From JAWLFY01 sp964462125 (GTDB taxonomy: Bacteria > Planctomycetota > Planctomycetia > Pirellulales > Pirellulaceae), in contig CAYWXT010000304.1 in NCBI GenBank assembly GCA_964462125.1, positions 1-5,749 on the forward strand: a stretch of DNA of 5,749 bases, in the 5' to 3' direction. Positions 1 through 5,749 of the stretch are shown piece after piece. The notes under the pieces are model-generated. The model saw nothing but the letters and a program-made list of their open reading frames with translations. It ran no database searches and had not been told where the DNA came from. How positions within the stretch are numbered: the stretch's first letter is position 1; each line of letters opens with the position of its first letter. A program made the position numbers and the translations under genes.

Positions 1-809
1 GCAGCGAGCCGCACGCGCGAATTGGCTTCATCGGACTCGAGTATCTCGCGGAGCGCCTGGGCCACGGCATCGAGCTGCGCGGGGGCGTCTGACACGGCGC
101 CACTTGCCAGCATATCGCGAAGCACTTCGACCGCCGCACGGCGCACAGCGGTCTGCGGATCAAGAGCCAGCCGAGCCACGGGAACATAGGCTCGCCCATC
201 GCCCGCCGCCCAGTCGGCCCGCAACGCGAGACCGGAAAGCAGCGGCACGGCGGCCAGACCGTTTACGTCCGCCAGCCGGTCGACCAGCAGCTTTGCCCGC
301 TCGCGCCGCGACCGAGAATCGGCTACCTGTATCAGCGTCTCGACCACGGTCGCCAGCGGATCGTCCGGTCCGCTCACAAGCGGTACGCGTTCGTCGAACG
401 TTCTGGCCCCTGGTGCCGCCGACACGCAACCGTAGCTATTCACCCCCCGGGGCTGGATCAGGATCAGCAGGCGAAACTCACCTTCTTCCAAAGGCGAATC
501 GCCGTCCGCAGAAATGCCCAGGTCGCCCGCCGTCATCGAGAGCTCATCACGCTGGAAGATGCCCTTGAGCCGCCGAACCGGCTGAAAGCGGTACTCGCGG
601 ATCGCCACATCCGTCTTGGCTCCTTCGACCACGGTGACGCGGCTGATGTTGGCCACGCGGGCCACCATCACCAGGTGCGCCTGGGCAACGGCCGGTTCGA
701 GGTGCCAGCCTTCGAACTCTTCCACCCCTTCCGCGGCCAACGCGCCGCGGCCGATGAAGACCAGTGTCAGAAAAAGAATCGTCGTTGAAGAAGGAATCAA
801 ATAGCGCAT
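1..809 (-). CDS. Secreted protein with HEAT-like helices, third gene of the blaI-M56 operon (C-terminus beyond window)
   Basis: The frame is open from an ATG at 809 to the left edge, giving 269 residues with no stop, so the C-terminus is missing. The start is supported by AGGGAG (821-816), 6 nt upstream. Residues 1-26 look like a Sec signal peptide: R2, a hydrophobic stretch at about 11-20, and a signal peptidase I-type ALA site before A26. Residues 38-125 look beta-rich (AHLVMVARV, then YRFQPVRRLKG, then FRLLILIQPRG). Residues 150-269 are predicted helical, with HEAT-like segments such as AVRRAAVEVLRDML (221-234), and another repeat seems to begin at the edge (SRVRLA). There is one cysteine, C128. 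It lies 27 nt after the M56 peptidase stop, so it is very likely co-transcribed and under BlaI-type control. The exact function is not recognised. The extracytoplasmic location is well supported. The HEAT assignment is by eye and moderate. A role as scaffold or effector of the regulated response is inference. Confidence 0.85.
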   Translation of the reverse strand, partial: MRYLIPSSTTILFLTLVFIGRGALAAEGVEEFEGWHLEPAVAQAHLVMVARVANISRVTVVEGAKTDVAIREYRFQPVRRLKGIFQRDELSMTAGDLGISADGDSPLEEGEFRLLILIQPRGVNSYGCVSAAPGARTFDERVPLVSGPDDPLATVVETLIQVADSRSRRERAKLLVDRLADVNGLAAVPLLSGLALRADWAAGDGRAYVPVARLALDPQTAVRRAAVEVLRDMLASGAVSDAPAQLDAVAQALREILESDEANSRVRLA

Positions 810-815
810 GGAAGG

Positions 816-821
816 CTCCCT
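816..821 (-). promoter_or_regulatory. Ribosome binding site of the secreted HEAT-like gene
   Basis: AGGGAG on the minus strand ends 6 nt before the ATG at 809. It fixes the start that yields a clean signal peptide and lies wholly in the 27-nt gap after the M56 peptidase gene. Confidence 0.7.
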
Positions 822-836
822 TTTCGGTCGTTCATT

Positions 837-1937
837 TCAACCCGGACAACAAACCGGATTCAGCTGTATTTCGTGACCACCGCCAGACCGAAGTGCTGCC
901 TCCGCGGCTGGTTCCAGCTCGGCAGCGGTCCCGGCCGGCGCGGGGCGTCGAGCAACATCTTGTTCAGCGAATCCAGCAAACTCGTAGCGCAATCCACAGG
1001 GCAGCAGGACGCAGGCGAGACCCACCGCCAGCACCCCAACCGGCGATGTGCGGCGCGATCGGTGTGTGGCGTCGAGAATGCCACGCACCCGCTGTTCGAG
1101 ATCGTCGGCGGCAGCCATCCCCGTGGCCTGCGGAATGGCCTGCCGTGGTAAGGGGTCGGCCAGATCGACCATGTCCAGCAACAGCGTTGCGTACTCGCGC
1201 CGCGCGTGCGGACGATAGGCGACCACCGCCGCGTCGCAGCACGCTTCCTCGCACGCCCGCAAATGCCGGCCGACCGAACCGACCACCGGCAACCACCAAT
1301 AGGCCGCGCCAACGGCAAGCTCCAGCATTCGCACGAGGTGGTCGCCGCGCTGAATATGGACCAGTTCGTGCAGCAGCAGTGCTTCCCTCTGCGAAGTGTT
1401 GAGCCGACCGATTAAGTCCATCGGCAGCAGCAGGCGCGGCCGGCGGCAGCCCGGAACAACCACGGGCGGCAAACGGCCCGGCACGGCCAGGATCTCAGGT
1501 GGGCGACGAATCGAAAGCTCCAAAGCAAGTCGCGCTGCCAGCGATTGCCACTCGGGTGCAGCAGGACAGGCATGAGCCAGAAGCCGGTCGAAACGAACCC
1601 AGCGGCGCCGCGCGGCCAGGAGCGTCGCGCCGGCGCCGGCGAACCATGCCACCAGCAGAATCCAGGGTAAGCCGTCGCGGACAACCGCTTGTATCGCTGT
1701 GTGCGGCCCGCAGCGACACGTGCCCAACGCGCAGGCCACGGTGGCCGATATTCCAGTGCCCGGTGATCCACCGAGCGGCACACTTATCAGCGGAGGCGTG
1801 ACCAGCTTGATCAGCACGATGACCCATAGGATCCGCGCCACCGCATGCCGGCCGAGTCGACGCTGTACGAACCACGCCGCCAGCGCCAGCAACGACGCCA
1901 GGACCACATTCGAGAAAATACAGGACAACCACGACAT
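837..1937 (-). CDS. M56 family (BlaR1/MecR1-type) membrane zinc metallopeptidase without a penicillin-binding sensor domain
   Basis: This 366-residue protein has the M56 signature: HELVH at 190-194 (zinc ligands H190 and H194, catalytic E191) and EACCD at 231-235, whose E231 fits the third zinc ligand. Hydrophobic segments lie at about 4-25, 34-57, 88-110 and 298-316. A fifth, at 201-222, follows the active site, as is usual in the family. In known BlaR1/MecR1 the protease faces the cytoplasm and cleaves, or triggers cleavage of, the BlaI/MecI repressor. Here the cognate repressor gene sits directly upstream, 15 nt away. BlaR1 carries a C-terminal extracellular penicillin-binding domain of roughly 250 residues. 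This protein has only about 50 residues after the last membrane segment, so a beta-lactam sensing role is not supported. The predicted outer loop has C69, C74 and C76, and the tail ends in a C363-C364 pair. AAGGAA 7 nt before the ATG supports the start. The family call is firm; the signal is unknown. Confidence 0.95.
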   Translation of the reverse strand: MSWLSCIFSNVVLASLLALAAWFVQRRLGRHAVARILWVIVLIKLVTPPLISVPLGGSPGTGISATVACALGTCRCGPHTAIQAVVRDGLPWILLVAWFAGAGATLLAARRRWVRFDRLLAHACPAAPEWQSLAARLALELSIRRPPEILAVPGRLPPVVVPGCRRPRLLLPMDLIGRLNTSQREALLLHELVHIQRGDHLVRMLELAVGAAYWWLPVVGSVGRHLRACEEACCDAAVVAYRPHARREYATLLLDMVDLADPLPRQAIPQATGMAAADDLEQRVRGILDATHRSRRTSPVGVLAVGLACVLLPCGLRYEFAGFAEQDVARRPAPAGTAAELEPAAEAALRSGGGHEIQLNPVCCPG

Positions 1938-1944
1938 GGCCGGT

Positions 1945-1950
1945 TTCCTT
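1945..1950 (-). promoter_or_regulatory. Ribosome binding site of the M56 peptidase gene
   Basis: AAGGAA on the minus strand lies 7 nt before the ATG at 1937 and begins 2 nt after the blaI-type stop codon. The two genes are thus separated by little more than the ribosome binding site, as expected for co-translated operon partners. Confidence 0.75.
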
Positions 1951-1952
1951 GA

Positions 1953-2363
1953 TCAACGGTCCTTCCGGGTGCGACGCGGCGGGTCCGGCGCCTTGTCGAG
2001 AAGTTGGCGCAGGTGATCCCGCTCTTTTGCGTTCAACTCGCCGGCCTCGACCAGGTAGGTGAGCAACGGAGTCATCGAGTTACCGCCGAGCCGGTCTGCC
2101 ACACGGCGGAGTTCCCCCCCTATCCACTCATCGCGCGCCACCAGCGGCTTGAAGACCCAGTGTGCTTCGTCTTTCCGTCGGCCGACGAGCCCCTTGTCCA
2201 CGAGCCGCGCCAGCAGTTTCTGAACGGTAGCGAACTTCGAGCCACCACCGTCGGGATACAGCGAATCCCGCAATTCGCCAATCGTCGCCTGACCACGCTG
2301 CCAAAGCTCTTCGACAACTCGCAGCTCGGCGGCCGTGACCGATGATGAGGGACGTTTCTTCAT
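1953..2363 (-). CDS. BlaI/MecI/CopY family winged-helix transcriptional repressor
   Basis: The protein has 136 residues, close to the usual 120-135 of BlaI/MecI repressors. Residues 8-72 form the winged helix: SSVTAAELRVVEELWQRG (7-24), then a recognition helix at about 42-59 (SKFATVQKLLARLVDKGL), matching the family pattern TTVxxxLxRLxxKGxv, then the wing around KDEAHWVFKP (64-73). Residues 80-122 are helical, with LLTYLVEAGELNAKERDHL (100-118) in the place of the dimerisation helices. The tail (126-136) is basic. The family represses its own operon as a dimer and is inactivated by an M56 protease, which is the next gene here. I chose ATG 2363 because the protein then begins just before the winged helix, as in relatives, and because the promoter and operators lie upstream of it. 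An in-frame ATG at 2489 would translate straight through that promoter. The Shine-Dalgarno is weak (GGGGA, 9 nt upstream). Confidence 0.93.
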   Translation of the reverse strand: MKKRPSSSVTAAELRVVEELWQRGQATIGELRDSLYPDGGGSKFATVQKLLARLVDKGLVGRRKDEAHWVFKPLVARDEWIGGELRRVADRLGGNSMTPLLTYLVEAGELNAKERDHLRQLLDKAPDPPRRTRKDR

Positions 2364-2403
2364 GAGGCGGCTTCCCCGGACGACAACTCCGCACCAGAAC
2401 ACA

Positions 2404-2424
2404 AACAAGACACGCCGTCTTGTT
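2404..2424. promoter_or_regulatory. Operator-like dyad O2 downstream of the blaI-type promoter
   Basis: This is a perfect inverted repeat with 8-bp arms, AACAAGAC and GTCTTGTT, and a 5-bp spacer. Its core, AGAC-N5-GTCT, recurs in the dyad 25 bp away. It overlaps the predicted transcription start and early transcribed region of the operon, a position where a bound dimer would block initiation or clearance. The arms differ from the TACA/TGTA core of staphylococcal and Bacillus BlaI sites, so assignment to this repressor rests on position and repetition only. Confidence 0.55.
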
Positions 2425-2427
2425 CTC

Positions 2428-2455
2428 ATGGTAGACAGCTTGTCTCGTTTGTCAA
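2428..2455 (-). promoter_or_regulatory. Predicted sigma70-type promoter of the blaI-M56-HEAT operon
   Basis: On the minus strand a perfect -35 TTGACA (2455-2450) is followed by a 16-bp spacer and TACCAT (2433-2428), a 4/6 match to TATAAT. Transcription would start near 2421, leaving a leader of about 58 nt before the ATG at 2363. Dyad O1 sits in the spacer and O2 just downstream, the expected arrangement for an autorepressed promoter. It was found by eye, and planctomycete promoter consensus may differ. Confidence 0.55.
2433..2445. promoter_or_regulatory. Operator-like dyad O1 within the blaI-type promoter spacer
   Basis: This 13-bp perfect dyad has arms AGACA and TGTCT around GCT, which equals AGAC-N5-GTCT. 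It lies between the predicted -35 and -10 boxes, so a bound repressor would exclude RNA polymerase. Its centre (2439) is 25 bp from the centre of O2 (2414), and both share the same half-sites and spacing. Confidence 0.55.
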
Positions 2456-2457
2456 GT

Positions 2458-2483
2458 GGGAAAATTGTGATCAACGTTTTCCC
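2458..2483. repeat. 26-bp imperfect palindrome in the divergent intergenic region
   Basis: GGGAAAA (2458-2464) and TTTTCCC (2477-2483) are perfect 7-bp arms, and the central TGATCA (2468-2473) is palindromic about the same axis. In all, 20 of 26 positions are symmetric. It begins 2 bp upstream of the -35 box of the leftward operon and lies about 125 bp before the start of the rightward PH-domain gene. It could be a site for a second regulator or, as RNA, a hairpin in a leader. The half-sites do not match O1 or O2, so it is probably not bound by the same repressor. Confidence 0.45.
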
Positions 2484-2595
2484 GCTCACCCTCTTTTTGG
2501 ACTGCCATTTGCTTCAGATGCGAGTAGCAACCAAGGGCGGAGCAAACGCCAGGTGGCTGCGACCTCCGCAAACCCAGCGGAACCGATCGAATACC

Positions 2596-2599
2596 GAGG
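2596..2599 (+). promoter_or_regulatory. Ribosome binding site deciding the start of the PH-domain gene
   Basis: GAGG lies 8 nt before the ATG at 2608. This selects that start over in-frame upstream ATGs that would run through the blaI-type promoter region and add a sequence with no recognisable domain. Confidence 0.6.
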
Positions 2600-2607
2600 C
2601 GAAAAGC

Positions 2608-3306
2608 ATGAGCAACAATGTGGCAAACGCAGGTGAGGTTCAGCAGTACCGCTGCCCTCATTGCGAGAGAGTGGTCGAAGCGGGAGCGGAACTGGTCGGC
2701 CGAACGACGCGCTGCCCCCACTGCGATGGCCCGTTCCAGGTGCAGGCGCCGGTCGCCCAGCGGGTGAACACTTCGGAGGCGCATCACCATCGGCACGAAG
2801 AAGAAGGGGACCTGCCGACGGACGACGAGCAAGCTGTCCTCACGACGCATCCGGCCATGTTTCGCAATCGCCCCCTGTCGGGTTTGCTGTGCCTGTCGGT
2901 GATTGCACTCGGTGTCATCGCCGCGGTTGCGGGGGGGCTGTTAGAGAGAGGACTGGTGCGGCGTGGCGAGACGTGGGTTCCCGCCGAACAACTGGCGATG
3001 ATCGGCCTCGTCTTGCTCGTGGCCGGCGGTTTGGTGCTGCTGGCATGGTTTATCCAAACCCACTTTCAAACGCTCACGGTGACCAACAAGCGAACGCGAC
3101 TGCAGCACGGAATCATTCAAAGACACACGAGTGAAGTTCAGCACGACGACGTTCGCAACATGCAAGTGGAGCAAAGTCTCCTGCAGCGGCTGTTCGGGGT
3201 GGGAACTTTAGCGATCAGCAGTTCAGGTCAAGACGACCTCGAAATTGTCGCCAACGGCATTCGTCGTCCCGACCGAATCGCTGACGAAATTCGACGACGG
3301 CAGTAG
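2608..3306 (+). CDS. Membrane protein with N-terminal zinc ribbon and C-terminal bPH_2 (DUF304, YdbS-like) domain
   Basis: The protein has 232 residues. Residues 14-45 form a probable zinc ribbon with two CPHC knuckles, C16/C19 and C36/C39, and no signal peptide precedes it. Residues 50-80 are a polar, His/Glu-rich linker (HHHRHEEE at 59-66). Two membrane helices follow at about 88-111 and 127-149. Residues 150-230 match the bacterial PH-like bPH_2 pattern: FQTLTVTNKRTRLQHGII, then VQHDDVRNMQVEQSLLQRLFGVGTLAISSSG, ending in a helix near RPDRIADEIRR. The two-helix plus PH layout is that of YdbS/YdbT-type proteins, whose function is poorly known. By the usual topology, the zinc ribbon and PH domain would both face the cytoplasm. 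The gene diverges from the repressor operon and converges on the FG-GAP gene, ending 41 nt from it. I saw no convincing plus-strand promoter. The architecture is firm; the role is unknown. Confidence 0.9.
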   Translation: MSNNVANAGEVQQYRCPHCERVVEAGAELVGRTTRCPHCDGPFQVQAPVAQRVNTSEAHHHRHEEEGDLPTDDEQAVLTTHPAMFRNRPLSGLLCLSVIALGVIAAVAGGLLERGLVRRGETWVPAEQLAMIGLVLLVAGGLVLLAWFIQTHFQTLTVTNKRTRLQHGIIQRHTSEVQHDDVRNMQVEQSLLQRLFGVGTLAISSSGQDDLEIVANGIRRPDRIADEIRRRQ

Positions 3307-3347
3307 GCGTTGGCCGTGACCGACACGGGAAGAACCGCCGTCTGTTC

Positions 3348-5749
3348 CTACGGACGTTGCCAAAAATCCCGAAACCGCTGGGTGCGGGTGAGATGGCCTG
3401 CATTGGCTCGCCGGACGCTGAGCTGCTCGACATCCTGCCACGGTGGCGGTGGATAGGATTCCATCGCCCGGAACGGGAGCGGTTCGACCGACTGGCCGGC
3501 CAAGGTGTTCAAATCGGCGTCCTTGTCCCAGCCGACCAAGTGGAGCAGGAAGTCCCGCTTCCAACCGGTCGGCGGTGGGTCCGGGGCGCGAAATCGCAGC
3601 CGAATCTCGTCGCCGCCGCCGATCACGACCAAACGATCGTCCTGCTCCTGCAGCAACTCCCGACAATCACCGAAACGAGAGAAACCACCAACCAACGGTG
3701 GCCACTTTCTCGCCGTCGACGTGTCGTGGTAATCGTATCGATGCGGCGCATCGTCGGTCCGCGGCAGCTGGCGGGAGAACCCATGCCAGCCGACTTCGGC
3801 CGAGAGCAACGCGGCGCGGTGTCGCTGCACGTCGGGCTCCGGAGGATTGATCGCCACCGCCGCGGCATCCCAACAGATCTGGGCCGAAGTTCGGATCCGC
3901 ACGCGCGGATCCTCCGGCTGCACGAACTCCGTGACGTCGACAACCATGGTCTTCGTCTTGCCGCCGGGGAATCCCATCTGCTCGATCGCCAGCTGCCAAC
4001 CTTCATCGCCGTCGGGCACCCAGAGTGATGGGAACTCGATCGCCGGCAACTGCGGGTTCTGCGCGATCTGTAGATTCAATGACGTATCGGTGGGAAAAAT
4101 CCAGCCGGTCAACAACAGCAGCACGCGATCGCCGGGATCAACGTCACCCAGATCAAGATCGATCCAGTGGGGAGGACACAGGCCTTGGCGCACGCGGTGA
4201 TCGAACGATTGCACATAACGCTGGTCGACTTCGCGGAGAAGATCGGTGACGTCGCGGTCCGTGGAGTCGATCCCACGCCGCACCGGACGCGTTGGGCCGG
4301 TGGTATAGAGTTGATGCTGTTGGACCGCGGCGGAGCCGACCTTCTCATTGGTCCAGACGTCAACGTCGTCGGGGTGATCGATGACCTGCAGTTCAATCTG
4401 ATCAAAGTACGCGATCTCCCACAGTTCCTCCGTGACCCGGAACTCATAGTCTCCATCGCGCGCTCGAACCTGGTCCCCGGACACCTTCAAGTATTCCCAA
4501 GGACGGTCGGGGAGCACGACGCCGGGGGCGACCTGCAGTCCCAACGGCGCCGCCCACAGACAGTCGGTGATGAAGTCGAACTTTTCGCCATCCCAGGCAT
4601 AGAGGAAGGGGCAAGAACCCTTCAGCGTCTGCACCTCGTTGAACACCGCATCGACAGGCGGGTCGACCGTCACGTCCGTCATGCCGTTGGGCAAGACGGC
4701 CCGCAACATGTCGGCTTGGGCGTGACCGTCGAGCCCGAAATGGGTGGTTCGATCGGTGACGACCGCCGCGCGGTAATGGGGGCCAAAGCGAACTTCAAGC
4801 GTGCTTCCAACGGCGTAATGGTTGATGCGCCCGGAGTCAGCGGCGTTGTCCGCAATGCCTTTGTATCGGACCGCCATGTAGTGCCCTTCGCTTTCGGTCA
4901 TATTGCGAAGCAGGCGCACTCCTTGGCTGTCCGCGACACAGAAATCGATCCGCCCATCGAGGTCGACGTCGCCGGCGGCGATCGACTCGACCGAGTCGGC
5001 GTCGAACAGACTGACCGGCGGAGCGAAATCACCCCCCGGTTGGCCCTGGGCAACCAGCAGACCTCCGGGCCCAGCGAAGACGGCATCGAGCCAACTGTCG
5101 TTGTCGAGGTCGCGGAGGAATAGCTCCCGCGTGTCCTGCGGGATGTCGACCTCGCGGGTCGCCAGCGGTTGCCAGAGGCCGGACGCCGGGGTTTCGGTGA
5201 GGTCCAGACGGAGCTTGACACCGGCAAGAGTGGCCACGTCCCACGACACATTGCCATCAGCATCCCCGACGGCCACGCGGTTGCCGGAATCATCGCTTGA
5301 ACGCTCCGCGTCGATCCAGTCGACCGGCTGCCAGCGGAATTGAAGGTGCAGCAGATTCTCCAGCCAACCGACTTGGCCCGATGCGTCCATCGTGAGCACA
5401 TCCAGATCGAGATCGCGGTCAATGTCGGCGATCGTCAGGGAAACGATCGGCGATTCTCCGTCGGGCAGCTGGCTATGCTCTGCAACAGGAAAGAAGGTCA
5501 TATTCCCGCGGTTGATCCAGAGTTGCAAACCGTCGCTGGCGGTCGCGATCACCAGATCCAGGTCTCCATCGGCGTCGAAGTCACCGGCAACGACGGCGGT
5601 CACGTCACGGATCGACTCCAGGCCGGTCGGCTCGGTCGGCGGCAACAATCGCTCGCCTTCAGCCCCGCTACGTCCGTCGACTCGCCACAAATCAATCCCC
5701 TCGGCGCCATGGACAACGACACAGGGGAACGTCTCATGCTCGGCCGCCC
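3348..5749 (-). CDS. FG-GAP/VCBS-repeat protein with ASPIC/UnbV domain and long C-terminal module (5' end beyond window)
   Basis: The frame is open from the right edge to the TAG at 3348-3350, covering 799 residues. A TTG at 5690 is not the start, since 19 sense codons precede it and belong to a repeat strand (CVVVHGAEGIDLW). Numbering from that TTG, residues 1-265 hold FG-GAP/VCBS repeats with calcium-loop-like motifs DFDADGDLD (37-45), DIDRDLDLD (89-97), DLDNDSWLD (194-202) and DVDLDGRID (241-249). The second and third lack the usual glycine. Residues 286-345 fit ASPIC/UnbV (GSTLEVRFG, then THFGLDGHAQADMLRAVLPNG). Residues 357-780 form a further module beginning CPFLYAWDGEKFDFITD and ending near GWDKDADLNT and VEPLPFRAM. 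Such repeats form beta-propellers and are usually extracytoplasmic, as in CRTAC1-like proteins. The signal peptide, and any TPR region, would lie outside the window. The protein is rich in Asp and Glu. Function is unknown, and adhesion or ligand binding is only a guess. Confidence 0.93.
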   Translation of the reverse strand, partial: AAEHETFPCVVVHGAEGIDLWRVDGRSGAEGERLLPPTEPTGLESIRDVTAVVAGDFDADGDLDLVIATASDGLQLWINRGNMTFFPVAEHSQLPDGESPIVSLTIADIDRDLDLDVLTMDASGQVGWLENLLHLQFRWQPVDWIDAERSSDDSGNRVAVGDADGNVSWDVATLAGVKLRLDLTETPASGLWQPLATREVDIPQDTRELFLRDLDNDSWLDAVFAGPGGLLVAQGQPGGDFAPPVSLFDADSVESIAAGDVDLDGRIDFCVADSQGVRLLRNMTESEGHYMAVRYKGIADNAADSGRINHYAVGSTLEVRFGPHYRAAVVTDRTTHFGLDGHAQADMLRAVLPNGMTDVTVDPPVDAVFNEVQTLKGSCPFLYAWDGEKFDFITDCLWAAPLGLQVAPGVVLPDRPWEYLKVSGDQVRARDGDYEFRVTEELWEIAYFDQIELQVIDHPDDVDVWTNEKVGSAAVQQHQLYTTGPTRPVRRGIDSTDRDVTDLLREVDQRYVQSFDHRVRQGLCPPHWIDLDLGDVDPGDRVLLLLTGWIFPTDTSLNLQIAQNPQLPAIEFPSLWVPDGDEGWQLAIEQMGFPGGKTKTMVVDVTEFVQPEDPRVRIRTSAQICWDAAAVAINPPEPDVQRHRAALLSAEVGWHGFSRQLPRTDDAPHRYDYHDTSTARKWPPLVGGFSRFGDCRELLQEQDDRLVVIGGGDEIRLRFRAPDPPPTGWKRDFLLHLVGWDKDADLNTLAGQSVEPLPFRAMESYPPPPWQDVEQLSVRRANAGHLTRTQRFRDFWQRP

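Noticed and set aside
764..1402. A 212-codon plus-strand frame across the M56 gene and the start of the HEAT-like gene
   Set aside because: It is an Arg/Pro/Ala-rich translation typical of a shadow frame, opposite the M56 catalytic region, with no domain signature.
837..2363. Beta-lactam resistance regulatory system (blaI-blaR1)
   Set aside because: The peptidase lacks the penicillin-binding sensor domain and no beta-lactamase or PBP gene is visible, so only the family resemblance is kept.
2364..2489. N-terminal extension of the BlaI-type repressor from an ATG at 2489
   Set aside because: The added 42 residues do not resemble the family, and the stretch contains the promoter and operator-like dyads. 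The ATG at 2363 gives a normal-length repressor.
2335..2607. N-terminal extension of the zinc-ribbon/PH protein from an ATG at 2335
   Set aside because: It would overlap the repressor's coding start and run through the divergent regulatory region. The GAGG-preceded ATG at 2608 directly precedes the zinc ribbon.
3314..3328. Small hairpin (CCGTG, 5-nt loop, CACGG) between the convergent genes as a terminator
   Set aside because: The stem is only 5 bp and no T-run follows on either strand, so it is not distinguishable from chance in GC-rich sequence.
4167..5123. A 318-codon plus-strand open frame opposite the FG-GAP gene
   Set aside because: It lies entirely antisense to a gene with clear domain signatures. 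Its translation shows no recognisable motif, and long antisense frames are common in GC-rich DNA with such codon bias.
5688..5690. TTG at 5690 as the start of the FG-GAP gene
   Set aside because: The frame stays open to the right edge, and the 19 upstream codons read as part of an FG-GAP strand. The true start is outside the window.

Overview
This is a GC-rich window that reads as a piece of a planctomycete chromosome, probably Pirellulales-like. The phylum call is inferred from the mix of gene families: a BlaI repressor paired with an M56 peptidase, a secreted HEAT-type protein, and a large FG-GAP/UnbV protein. No RNA genes, CRISPR arrays, insertion sequences or phage genes were seen.

Layout. 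A three-gene operon runs leftward on the minus strand from a promoter near 2450: a BlaI/MecI-type winged-helix repressor (2363 to 1953), an M56 (BlaR1/MecR1-type) membrane zinc peptidase (1937 to 837), and a secreted protein with HEAT-like helices (809 to the left edge, incomplete). The gaps are only 15 and 27 nt. Divergent from it, on the plus strand, is a 232-residue membrane protein (2608-3306) that joins a CxxC/CxxC zinc ribbon, two membrane helices and a bacterial PH-like (bPH_2, DUF304) domain. Converging on that gene is a very large minus-strand gene (right edge to 3348, 5' end missing) for an FG-GAP/VCBS-repeat protein with an ASPIC/UnbV domain and a long conserved-looking C-terminal module of unknown function.

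How it may work. By analogy with BlaI-BlaR1, the membrane peptidase senses an external signal and relieves repression by the winged-helix protein. Here the peptidase has no penicillin-binding sensor domain. It has only a short extracytoplasmic loop and tail, both containing cysteines. The 244-nt divergent intergenic region holds a good minus-strand promoter (TTGACA, 16 bp, TACCAT), two AGAC-N5-GTCT dyads placed as repressor operators, and a separate 26-bp imperfect palindrome next to the -35 box. The signal and the effector are unknown. The secreted third gene is the best candidate for the regulated output. Nothing links the FG-GAP gene or the PH-domain gene to this operon except position.
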